From assembly GCF_019429485.1 (NCBI RefSeq), contig NZ_JAHXZN010000001.1:1178001-1242000 (forward strand): a stretch of 64,000 nucleotides of DNA, read 5' to 3'. The position numbers and the translations under genes were made by a program. The notes beneath the pieces are model-generated. The model did no database searches and was not told the origin of the DNA. It saw nothing but the letters and a program-made list of their open reading frames with translations. Numbering within the stretch: position 1 is the stretch's first letter; every line of letters begins with the position of its first letter. Positions 17,751 to 25,537 of the stretch are shown here, one piece after another. This DNA is from Sphingomonas citri. Its GTDB lineage: Bacteria; Pseudomonadota; Alphaproteobacteria; Sphingomonadales; Sphingomonadaceae.

Positions 17751-19736
17751 ATGAACCAACAACTTTTCGCCGCCTTCATCGCCGGTGTCGCGCTCGCGCC
17801 GCTCACCGCGCACGCGCAGGACTTGGCGGCCGACGACGTCATCGTCACGGGTACGACCGCCACCGCGACCAAGACCGCCACGCCGCTCGTCGACATACCG
17901 CAGTCAGTAACGCTGCTGGACCGCCGACGGCTCGACGATCGCGCGTCGCGCACGCTCAACGAGGCGCTCGCCTATGTTCCCGGCGTGAACACCGGCAGCT
18001 ACGGTTTCGACCCGCGCTTCGACGCTTTCTTCGTCCGCGGCTTTCAGGCGACCTACACCGGCGTGTTCCGCGACGGGCTGCGTCAGCTCAACAGTCCGCT
18101 CGGGCTGTGGCGCAACGAACCCTTTGGCATCGAGCGACTGGCGGTCGTACGCGGCCCCGCCTCGGTGCTGTACGGCGCGAGCGGCGCGGGCGGGCTGGTC
18201 GACGTCACCAGCAAGCGGCCGCGCGCCGAGCGCTTTGCCGAGGTGCAGGGCATGGTCGGCAGCTACGACCGGTATCAGCTCAACGCCGACGTCTCCGCGC
18301 CGATAAGCGACGATGTCGCGCTGCGGCTCACCGGCGTGGCCCGCGACAGCGGCACCTCGCTCGCGGGCTTCGACGACGACCGCTACTTCCTCGCGCCCGC
18401 CGCCACCGCGCGGCTGGGCGATGCTACCGATCTCACCGTGTTGGGCGAGTATATGCGGTCGCGCACGGGGGCGAGCGCGGCTTTCTACAACGACGCCGGC
18501 GGCGTGACCCGGATCCCGCTGAGCGACCCGCGCTTCAACGACCTGACCCATCGCCAGTGGCGCGCGGGCTACGCGCTGGAGCACCGCTTCGGCGACGCGG
18601 TGTCGTTCCACCAGAACCTGCGCGTGCAGGACGTCACCGTCGACATGGCCTATTCCTACGTCACTGACCCGACCGCGCCGATCACCCGCCTCGGCGCGCG
18701 CGCGGCGGACTGGACCAAGAGCGTCAACCTGGACGACCAGCTGCGCGCCGAGCTGACCACCGGCGCGGTACACCACCGGCTGCTGATCGGGCTCGACTTT
18801 AATGACGTTCGCTACCGCAGCGCCGAGGGCTTCGGCACCGCCCCGCTTACCGACACCAACCTGGCGCGTCCGCCGCTGGTGCCGACGACGCGCCAGCGCT
18901 TTTCCCAGATCGGCGTCTACGCGCAGGACGAAGTCGAGGCGGGCGCGCTCGGGCTTACCGCCGGCGTCCGCCACGATTGGCTCGACGCGCGCACCGATGT
19001 GCCCGCCGCGCCGACCATCGAGCGCGACGACCGTCGACTGAGCGGCCGCGTCGGCGCGACGCTGCGCGTGGCGAAGGGCGTAACACCCTATCTGAACTGG
19101 TCGACCTCGTTCGAGCCGAACGTCGGCCTGCTTCTCGACGGCACGCCGGCGCGGCCGACCGGCGCGCGGCAATATGAGGGTGGCGTCAAATGGAACCCGA
19201 GGAGCGGCGTGCTGCTCAGCGCTGCCGCGTTCGACATCCGCCAGCGCGACGGCGTCGTGTTCGACGCCTCGACCGGGATCAACCGCCAGGTCCAGCTCGA
19301 TCTTCGCTCACGAGGTGCGGAGCTGGAAGCCTCCGCCCGCATCGCGGCCGGGCTCGACCTCACCGCGGCCTATGCGCTCACCGACATGCGCATCCGGCGC
19401 GGCGCGGCGGGTACGATCGGCAATCACCTGTCGGCGACACCGCGCCACAGCGGCTCGCTCTGGGCGGACTATGCGCCGGCGGGCCGGGGTTTCGGGCTCG
19501 GTGCGGGGATGCGCTACCTCGGGCCGAGTTGGGGCGATGACGCCAATGCGATCCAGAACCACGCGCGCACGTTCGCCGACGCGGTGATCCATTATGACGT
19601 GCCGTCGCGCGCGCCACTGCGGTTCCAACTCAACGCCACCAACCTGCTGGGCGCGGAGCCGGTCACCTGCGCGGCGGGCTTCTGCTACCGCGATCAGGGG
19701 CGAACCGTCTTGGCGAGCGCGCGCTACCGCTTCTGA
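17751..19736 (+). CDS. TonB-dependent siderophore receptor
   Basis: Outer-membrane receptor of the FhuA/FpvA-like class, 661 residues. The signal peptide ends LTAHAQ, followed by the TonB-box-like DVIVTGT and plug signatures DIPQSVTLLDRRRLDD, LNEALAYVPGVN, FFVRGFQA, ERLAVVRGPASVLYGASGAGGLVDVTSKRP. The barrel ends ARYRF. The IPQSV and GPASVLYG motifs mark ferric-siderophore receptors in this family. Upstream, 17701-17715 (TGCGTCGCATTCGCA) has weak dyad symmetry and might be an iron-regulator site, but the match is poor. No siderophore biosynthesis genes are nearby. Confidence 0.92.
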   Translation: MNQQLFAAFIAGVALAPLTAHAQDLAADDVIVTGTTATATKTATPLVDIPQSVTLLDRRRLDDRASRTLNEALAYVPGVNTGSYGFDPRFDAFFVRGFQATYTGVFRDGLRQLNSPLGLWRNEPFGIERLAVVRGPASVLYGASGAGGLVDVTSKRPRAERFAEVQGMVGSYDRYQLNADVSAPISDDVALRLTGVARDSGTSLAGFDDDRYFLAPAATARLGDATDLTVLGEYMRSRTGASAAFYNDAGGVTRIPLSDPRFNDLTHRQWRAGYALEHRFGDAVSFHQNLRVQDVTVDMAYSYVTDPTAPITRLGARAADWTKSVNLDDQLRAELTTGAVHHRLLIGLDFNDVRYRSAEGFGTAPLTDTNLARPPLVPTTRQRFSQIGVYAQDEVEAGALGLTAGVRHDWLDARTDVPAAPTIERDDRRLSGRVGATLRVAKGVTPYLNWSTSFEPNVGLLLDGTPARPTGARQYEGGVKWNPRSGVLLSAAAFDIRQRDGVVFDASTGINRQVQLDLRSRGAELEASARIAAGLDLTAAYALTDMRIRRGAAGTIGNHLSATPRHSGSLWADYAPAGRGFGLGAGMRYLGPSWGDDANAIQNHARTFADAVIHYDVPSRAPLRFQLNATNLLGAEPVTCAAGFCYRDQGRTVLASARYRF

Positions 19737-19806
19737 GCGGTCGGCAGGGGTTCGCTGCCATGCCGCACGGTGCGTCCGGCGAATGGTCGCGCTCGCCACT
19801 CCCCCC

Positions 19807-19900
19807 GTTATCCTGAACTCGTCTCAGGATCCACCGCGCGGCGCACTCGGCGGCCGCGGCGCTCGCCGACGCGTGGATCCAGAAACAAGTTCAGAATGAC
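19807..19900. repeat. second 94-nt dispersed palindromic element (intergenic)
   Basis: Same length and layout as the element in truB (1168-1261). It has a left hairpin TCCTGA...TCAGGA (19811-19829), a GC-rich centre, and a right arm GTGGATCCAGAAACAAGTTC... that matches the truB copy at 26 of 28 positions. It lies between the convergent siderophore receptor and CNNM/CBS genes, the usual place for such elements. The rest of 19737-19981 shows no gene. Confidence 0.8.
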
Positions 19901-19981
19901 GCCATGGATGATGCTGTGGCGGCGGCAAGAAGACGAAGTCGAACCGCGAGTTAGGGTCGATCCACGCTCCGGCCACCGCGC

Positions 19982-21277
19982 TCACGCCTCGCTGACGAGC
20001 AGCTTGTCGATCCGGCGTCCGTCGAGGTCGACCACCTCGAACTTCCAACCCTGCTCCTCGAAGCTCTCGCCCTCGGCAGGCAGCTTGCGGAACGCCGCCA
20101 GCGCCAGCCCGGCGACGGTGGCATAGTCGCGGTCCTCGGGCAGATCGATGCCGAGCCGCTCCGCCAGCGCGTCGGCCGCCATCGTCCCCGCGACCAGCAG
20201 CGAGCCGTCGTCGCGCTCGACCACGTTGGGCGCCTCATCGGGATCGGCGTCGGAGACGAACTCGCCCGCGATCGCGGCGAGCAGATCGGCCGGGGTCACG
20301 ATCCCTTCGAAATGCCCGTATTCGTCGTGGATCAGCGCCATCGGCACCTCGGCGCGGCGTAGCGCGTCGAGCGCGTCCATCGCATCGATCTGGTCGACCA
20401 CCACCGGCGCGCGCCGCATCAGCCGCGCCACGTCGAGCGTCTCGCCGCGGAACAGCGCCATCGCCACGTCGCGCGCCTGCACCACGCCGATGACCGAATC
20501 GATCGAGCCCTCCGCGACCGGCAGCCGGCTGTGCGCGACGTCGAGCAGCTTGGCGCGAATCGCGGCGTCGTCGAGCGAGACGTCGATCCACTCCACCTCG
20601 GTGCGCGGCGTCATCACCTCGCGCACCGGCCGATCGGCGAGCCGCACCACGCCCGAGATGATGGAGCGCTCATGCTCCTCGATCACGCCAGACTTGCTCG
20701 CCTCGGCGACGATCAGGTGCAGCTCCTCCGCGGTGACCTGATCCTCGTTCTCGCGCGTCAGCCCGAGCAGGCGGAAGGCCAGCGCACTGGTCGAGTCGAG
20801 CAGCCACACGATCGGCTTGGTGAAGCGCGCCAGATAGGCCATCGGCAGCGCGATCAGCGCCGCCACGGTCTCCGGTTTGCGCAGCGCGAACTGCTTGGGG
20901 ACGAGTTCGCCGACGATCAGCGAGGCATAGGTGGTGAGCCCGATCACGAGGATATAGCCGAGCCGCTCGGCCGCTGCATGACCCAGCCCGAGCGCCTCGA
21001 GCCGTGCCGCGGTGGGCGTGCCGAGGCTCGCGCCGGAATAGGCGCCCGCGACGATGCCGATCAGCGTGATGCCGATCTGGACAGTGGAGAGGAACTTGCC
21101 GGGATCCGCGGCCAGCTCGATCGCCGTGGCGGCGCCGCGCCGGCCGCTGCGCGCCATCGCCTCCAGCCGCGCCCGGCGCGCGGACACGATCGCCAGCTCG
21201 CTCATCGCGAACACGCCGTTGAGCGCGACCAGCGCCAGGATGATGACGACGTCGATCCAGGGGAACGGCGGTAGCAT
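19982..21277 (-). CDS. CNNM-domain/CBS-pair/CorC-HlyC family membrane protein
   Basis: This protein belongs to the hemolysin-C/CorC/YtfL family linked to divalent cation (Mg/Co) transport or polyamine efflux. The N-terminal CNNM (DUF21) membrane domain (about 1-190) includes ALNGVFAMSELAIVSARRARLE and GELVPKQFALRKPE. A CBS pair follows (about 210-330: VREVMTPRTEVEWID; VPMALIHDEYGHFEGIVTPADLLAAI), then a C-terminal transporter-associated domain (WKFEVVDLDGRRIDKLLV). The start is MLPPFPWIDVV with AAGAGGG upstream; the open frame continues 300 codons further without homology. Length 431. Confidence 0.92.
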   Translation of the reverse strand: MLPPFPWIDVVIILALVALNGVFAMSELAIVSARRARLEAMARSGRRGAATAIELAADPGKFLSTVQIGITLIGIVAGAYSGASLGTPTAARLEALGLGHAAAERLGYILVIGLTTYASLIVGELVPKQFALRKPETVAALIALPMAYLARFTKPIVWLLDSTSALAFRLLGLTRENEDQVTAEELHLIVAEASKSGVIEEHERSIISGVVRLADRPVREVMTPRTEVEWIDVSLDDAAIRAKLLDVAHSRLPVAEGSIDSVIGVVQARDVAMALFRGETLDVARLMRRAPVVVDQIDAMDALDALRRAEVPMALIHDEYGHFEGIVTPADLLAAIAGEFVSDADPDEAPNVVERDDGSLLVAGTMAADALAERLGIDLPEDRDYATVAGLALAAFRKLPAEGESFEEQGWKFEVVDLDGRRIDKLLVSEA

Positions 21278-21421
21278 GTTCGTGGCGCCCTCTTGGCGGT
21301 AAAGCGTGCGCGCGACAATCCGCAAAGTGGCGGTTCGCTCCGTCATCGCGCATTCAGCGTGGCAGGAACAATGGTCGCGCGCGTCGGGTTGTCCGGCATT
21401 GATCTGGGGAAAGGGAAACGC

Positions 21422-22105
21422 ATGAAGCTCTCGTCGAAGCTGGTCGCCGCCGTCTCCGCGCTGTCGCTGGTCTCGGTCGCGGCGTGCACCACCGATCCGG
21501 AGACGGGCGAGCGACGCATGTCGAAGACCGCGATCGGCGGGCTGGGTGGCGCGCTCGGCGGCTATCTGCTCGGTGACCTCGTCGGCGGGCGGCGCGACCG
21601 GACCGAGAAGATCATCGGCGCGGGCCTCGGCGGGATCGCGGGCGCGGGCGTGGGCGCGTACATGGACAAGCAGGAGCGCGAGATGCGCGAGCGCACCCGC
21701 GGCACCGACGTGCAGGTGACGCGCCAGGGCGACGATCTGCTGCTCAACATTCCGTCGGGGATCAACTTCGCGTATAACTCGGCGAACGTGCAGCCGCAGT
21801 TTCGCGGCACGCTCGACAAGGTAGCGAGCGTGCTGGCGGATTACCCGCAGACCTATATCGACGTGTACGGCCACACCGACTCGACCGGCAGCGATTCGTA
21901 CAACCAGGACCTGTCGGAGCGGCGCGCGACCTCGGTGGCGGACTATCTGTCGAGCCACGGCGTGCAGGCGGCGCGAATCGCGACGCGCGGCTTCGGCGAG
22001 ACCCAGCCGATCGAAACCAACGACACCGAGCAGGGCCGCGCCGCGAACCGGCGCGTAGAGATCAAGGTGGTGCCGATCTCGCAGAATGACGTGCCGCCGC
22101 GCTGA
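21422..22105 (+). CDS. OmpA-family glycine-zipper lipoprotein
   Basis: Peptidoglycan-binding outer-membrane lipoprotein, 227 residues. The signal peptide has a lipobox (VSVAAC, Cys about residue 22). A glycine-zipper segment (GGLGGALGGYLLGDLVGG ... GLGGIAGAGVGAYMD) follows. The C-terminal OmpA domain (about 105-215) has INFAYNSANVQPQF, VYGHTDSTGSDSYNQDLSERRA and GFGETQPIETNDTEQGRAANRRVEI, including the Asp and Arg that bind diaminopimelate. The start is ATG at 21422 after a GGGGAAAGGGAAA ribosome site. It is divergent from the CNNM/CBS gene. Confidence 0.93.
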   Translation: MKLSSKLVAAVSALSLVSVAACTTDPETGERRMSKTAIGGLGGALGGYLLGDLVGGRRDRTEKIIGAGLGGIAGAGVGAYMDKQEREMRERTRGTDVQVTRQGDDLLLNIPSGINFAYNSANVQPQFRGTLDKVASVLADYPQTYIDVYGHTDSTGSDSYNQDLSERRATSVADYLSSHGVQAARIATRGFGETQPIETNDTEQGRAANRRVEIKVVPISQNDVPPR

Positions 22106-22212
22106 GGTGGCGGCGGCGAGGCGCGGCCGGTGCGGCCGCGCCGGTGCACCCGCGACCCTGGGCCCCTGTCTGCGCAGGAGCACGGCCCCCCCCCGGCGGC
22201 GCGCGCGCCCGA

Positions 22213-22875
22213 TCAGCGCGGCGACAGCAGCTTGGTCCAGCGCGCGTCGAGCCGCGCCTGCGCGCTGGTACGCGGCACGCGCGTCACGAGCGAGAGCCCG
22301 CGCAGGCTGATGCTGTGGCCGCTGAACAGATGGCCGCTGATCGAATAGCCGATGTCATAGAGCGCGACATCCTCGTGCGGTGCACCGTCGACGAGGTAGC
22401 GCGTGACGATCGCCACCGGCATCTGCTCGTCGCCGCGGCTGTCGTCGGGGCGGTGGGCCCCGGCGCGCGCCTTCTTCAGCGCACCCTCGAACCAGTCCCC
22501 CTCGATCCGCGGCTCGCCCGTGGTCTCGACCGGGTCGAGCCCGAGCGCGGAAGGGAACAGCAGGGTCTGGCTCTGCACTGACTGCGCCTCCGCGGCCGGT
22601 CGCAGCGTGAGTCGGTCCTTCGACGCCGCCGATGCCACCAGCGTCAGCGTGGCCGCGCGCGAGGAGGCGCGCGTCGATTCCTCGGCCTTGGCGACCTTGT
22701 CGTCGCGCCGGTCGCTCCAATTGCTCCACAGGGTCAGCGCCGAGATCAGCACCGCCGCCAGCGCGAGCACCTCGCCCAAGGTGATCCAGCGGCGTCGGAT
22801 CGCCGCCGCCTCGACCGCGCGCTTCTCGGCGCGGGTGCCGGCGTCATCGTTCCGGTTCGGTGGCAGCTCGCTCAT
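22213..22875 (-). CDS. hypothetical single-pass membrane protein
   Basis: Not recognised. 220 residues from MSELPPNRNDD. A charged N-terminus (RAEKRAVEAAAIRRRW) precedes a hydrophobic helix (about 37-52, GEVLALAAVLISALTLW). The rest is probably periplasmic, with a SAASKDRLTLRP repeat-like region and a C-terminal beta-rich part (ALYDIGYSISGHLFSGHSISLRGLSLV). It lies between the OmpA gene and a TonB receptor, facing away from the latter. The region just before it (22106-22212) is GC-rich without a gene. Confidence 0.75.
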   Translation of the reverse strand: MSELPPNRNDDAGTRAEKRAVEAAAIRRRWITLGEVLALAAVLISALTLWSNWSDRRDDKVAKAEESTRASSRAATLTLVASAASKDRLTLRPAAEAQSVQSQTLLFPSALGLDPVETTGEPRIEGDWFEGALKKARAGAHRPDDSRGDEQMPVAIVTRYLVDGAPHEDVALYDIGYSISGHLFSGHSISLRGLSLVTRVPRTSAQARLDARWTKLLSPR

Positions 22876-22966
22876 GCCTCGCCTTCGATCATCGCGCGCG
22901 ACCCGGGTCAAGCGGGCACGGCGCGCCGCGCGACCCGGACCGGCCGCGAATTCTTCGCAACGTGCT

Positions 22967-22986
22967 CTATATACGGCCGTATATAG
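22967..22986. promoter_or_regulatory. perfect 20-bp palindrome upstream of TonB receptor (candidate operator)
   Basis: CTATATACGGCCGTATATAG reads identically on both strands. It lies 62 nt before the receptor ATG at 23049, in the only AT-rich patch of the divergent region, so it is well placed for a dimeric repressor of the TonB receptor/GH3 pair. The cognate regulator is not obvious in the window. Confidence 0.6.
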
Positions 22987-23048
22987 CGTCGTTATGGCGC
23001 GACGTGTCGCGGACGGGGCCGAACCCGCCGCCGAAGGGGTTCCGCTGC

Positions 23049-25445
23049 ATGTCGATCCGTCTCTCTGCCCTGCTGCTTACCGCGGCGGCGCCGCTCGTCG
23101 CGCTTCCCGCCGTCGGCCAGTCGCTGCCCGCCCCCGGCGCCACCACGCAGGGCGAGGAGGATGACGCGACGGACGGCCTGGCCGACGTGACCGTCACCGC
23201 ACGGCGGCGCGCCGAGAACGCGCAGCGCGTGCCGGCGGCGCTGTCGGTGGTGGGCGGCGCGCTGCTTGACCAGAGCTACACGGTGAACACACAGGGGCTG
23301 ACGACACTGATCCCCAGCCTCAACTATTCCTCGGCCAACCCGCGTAACACTGCCTTCACGATCCGCGGGCTCGGCTCCAGCGTCGTCGCGGTGAGCCAGG
23401 CCAACGACGGGCTGGAGCCCGGCGTCGGCTTCTACGTCGACCAGGTCTATCACGCGCGCCCCGCCACCGCGGCGTTCGACTTCGCCGACATCGAGCAGGT
23501 CGAGGAGCTGCGCGGGCCGCAGGGGACGCTGTTCGGCAAGAACACCACCGCGGGCGCGCTCAACATCACCACGCGCGCGCCGAGCTTCACCCAGGAGGGT
23601 TTCGCCGAGCTGTCCTACGGCGAGTACAACTTCGCCCAGGCGAAGGGCTGGGTGTCCGGGCCGATCACCGACAGCATCGCCTACCGGATCTCGGGCGTGT
23701 CGACCCGGCGCGACGGCGTGATCGACAACGTGCGCACCGGACGCGACACCAACACGCTCGGCACGCAGGCGGTGCGCGGGCAGCTGCTGTTCAAGCCCGA
23801 CGACACCATCCAGATGCGCGTGATCGCCGACTTCACCAACTTCCAGGCCTATTGCTGCGGGCAGGTCTATCTGCGCACGGGCACGAGCCTGCGCGCCGCG
23901 AACCGCCAGTTCGGCGGCCCCAACGGCCTCGCCGCACAGTTCGGCTATGCGCCCGCCAGCACCAATCCTTATGATCGCAAGACCGACATCGACGGGCCGC
24001 TCGGCGTCGACACCAACGAGGGCGGCGTCAGTGCGATCACGGACTGGAACCTCGGCTTCGCCACGCTGACCTCCGTCACCGCCTGGCGCTTCTGGAATTG
24101 GGACGCGGAGAACGACCGCGACTACACCGGCCTTCCGGTGCAGCTGTCGCAGCACATCCCCTCGCGGCAGGACCAGTACAGCCAGGAGCTGCGGCTCGCC
24201 TCGAATGGCGCCGGACCGCTGTCCTATGTCGTCGGCCTCTACGGCTTTCGCCAGCGGCTCACCGGACGCCCCATCAGCATCTACGGCCCAGCCGCGGCGC
24301 GCTACCTGATCGGCACGACCACCGGCGCCAACAACACGCCGGTGCCGTCCAACCTGCTCGACGGCTACGGCCAGGACGGGCGCACCGACTTCCGCAGCCT
24401 CAGCTACGCCGCCTTCGGCGAGGTCAATTACCGCATTATCCCTACGGTCACCGCCACGCTCGGGCTGCGCTACACGCAGGAAGACAAGGATGGCTATTAC
24501 ACCACCACCGTCTCGGGCGGTCCCGCGACCACGAGCACCGCGCTGATCAACGCGCGGCTCGGCGTGCTGCGACCGCAGCGCTACGAGGCACACGACAGCG
24601 ACGGCAGCCTCTCGGGCCGCGGCAATCTCGCCTGGCAGGTGACCGAGCAGACCATGGCCTATGCGAGCTACGCGCGCGGCTTCAAGTCGGGCGGGATCAA
24701 CATGTCCGGCCTGCCGCTCGACAACAACAACCGGCCGGTGCTCGCCACCGCGGTGGTGCGGCCCGAGCGCAACGAGACCTACGAGGTCGGGGTCAAGAAC
24801 ACGCTGTTCGACCGCCGGCTGATCCTCAACGTCGACGCCTTCTACACCAAGGTGCACGACTTCCAGGCGACCGTGGTCGAGAACTCGCTGACGCAGACGG
24901 TGCAGCTGCGCGGCTATCTCTCGAACATCCCCGAGGTGACGGTGAAGGGCGTCGAGGCCGACGTCACCGCGCTGATCCTGCCGGGGCTGAGCGCGCGCAC
25001 CAGCGCGGCCTATTCCGAGGGCGCTTACAGCGACTATCCCGCCGGCCCCTGCCCGCTCGAGGTGCAGACCGCGGCGACCGCGCAGTGCAGCCTCACCGGC
25101 CGCCGGCTCGCCTCGCTGCCGCGCTTCGCCATCACCGCCGGGCTCGACTATGTCCGCCCGGTCGGCGGCGGCGCGCTGACGCTCCACGTCGATACCGCGT
25201 CGCGCAGCGGCTACAATGGCGATCCCGGCCTCTCGCGCTTCACCTATATCCGCGGCTACAATCTGACCAACGCCAACATCGGCTATCGCTTCGCCGACGG
25301 GCTGGAGTTGATCGTCTGGGCGCGCAACCTGCTCGACGCCGACTACATCCAGAACCTGACGATCCAGGCGGGCAACTCCGGCCTGATCCTCGGCAGCCCG
25401 AGCGATCCGCGGACGATCGGTGGAACAATGCGCTTTAGCCTGTGA
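23049..25445 (+). CDS. TonB-dependent receptor, likely for a glycoside
   Basis: Outer-membrane transporter of 798 residues. The signal peptide (MSIRLSALLLTAAAPLVALPAVGQ) is followed by DVTVTARRRAENAQRVPAAL (TonB box then plug). Plug signatures are FTIRGLGSS, GVGFYVDQVYHARP and QVEELRGPQGTLFGKNTTAGALNITTRAP. The barrel ends GTMRFSL. The RGPQGTLFGKNT class includes many receptors of the Caulobacter/Sphingomonas type. A GH3 beta-glucosidase starts 92 nt downstream on the same strand, so import of a beta-glucoside is inferred. The chosen ATG has no close competitor; the longer frame upstream crosses the promoter palindrome. Confidence 0.92.
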   Translation: MSIRLSALLLTAAAPLVALPAVGQSLPAPGATTQGEEDDATDGLADVTVTARRRAENAQRVPAALSVVGGALLDQSYTVNTQGLTTLIPSLNYSSANPRNTAFTIRGLGSSVVAVSQANDGLEPGVGFYVDQVYHARPATAAFDFADIEQVEELRGPQGTLFGKNTTAGALNITTRAPSFTQEGFAELSYGEYNFAQAKGWVSGPITDSIAYRISGVSTRRDGVIDNVRTGRDTNTLGTQAVRGQLLFKPDDTIQMRVIADFTNFQAYCCGQVYLRTGTSLRAANRQFGGPNGLAAQFGYAPASTNPYDRKTDIDGPLGVDTNEGGVSAITDWNLGFATLTSVTAWRFWNWDAENDRDYTGLPVQLSQHIPSRQDQYSQELRLASNGAGPLSYVVGLYGFRQRLTGRPISIYGPAAARYLIGTTTGANNTPVPSNLLDGYGQDGRTDFRSLSYAAFGEVNYRIIPTVTATLGLRYTQEDKDGYYTTTVSGGPATTSTALINARLGVLRPQRYEAHDSDGSLSGRGNLAWQVTEQTMAYASYARGFKSGGINMSGLPLDNNNRPVLATAVVRPERNETYEVGVKNTLFDRRLILNVDAFYTKVHDFQATVVENSLTQTVQLRGYLSNIPEVTVKGVEADVTALILPGLSARTSAAYSEGAYSDYPAGPCPLEVQTAATAQCSLTGRRLASLPRFAITAGLDYVRPVGGGALTLHVDTASRSGYNGDPGLSRFTYIRGYNLTNANIGYRFADGLELIVWARNLLDADYIQNLTIQAGNSGLILGSPSDPRTIGGTMRFSL

Positions 25446-25486
25446 GCGCCGAAGCGCAACGATCGCTGGGCAACTTCCCTGACATC

Positions 25487-25497
25487 TGGTAAGGCCA
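25487..25497. promoter_or_regulatory. weak TGGT-N3-GCCA site between receptor and GH3 gene
   Basis: TGGTAAGGCCA is an imperfect palindrome of the TGGTNNNACCA type bound by some GntR-family regulators, 41 nt before the GH3 start. One half-site base differs and the motif is short, so this is only a candidate. Confidence 0.2.
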
Positions 25498-25537
25498 ATC
25501 CCGACCGGCATAGCCGGCTAGGACAGGGAGGGTGAGG

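Noticed and set aside
22992..25511. 839-codon minus-strand frame antisense to the second TonB receptor
   Set aside because: Shadow frame; no domain pattern, and the plus-strand gene is complete.
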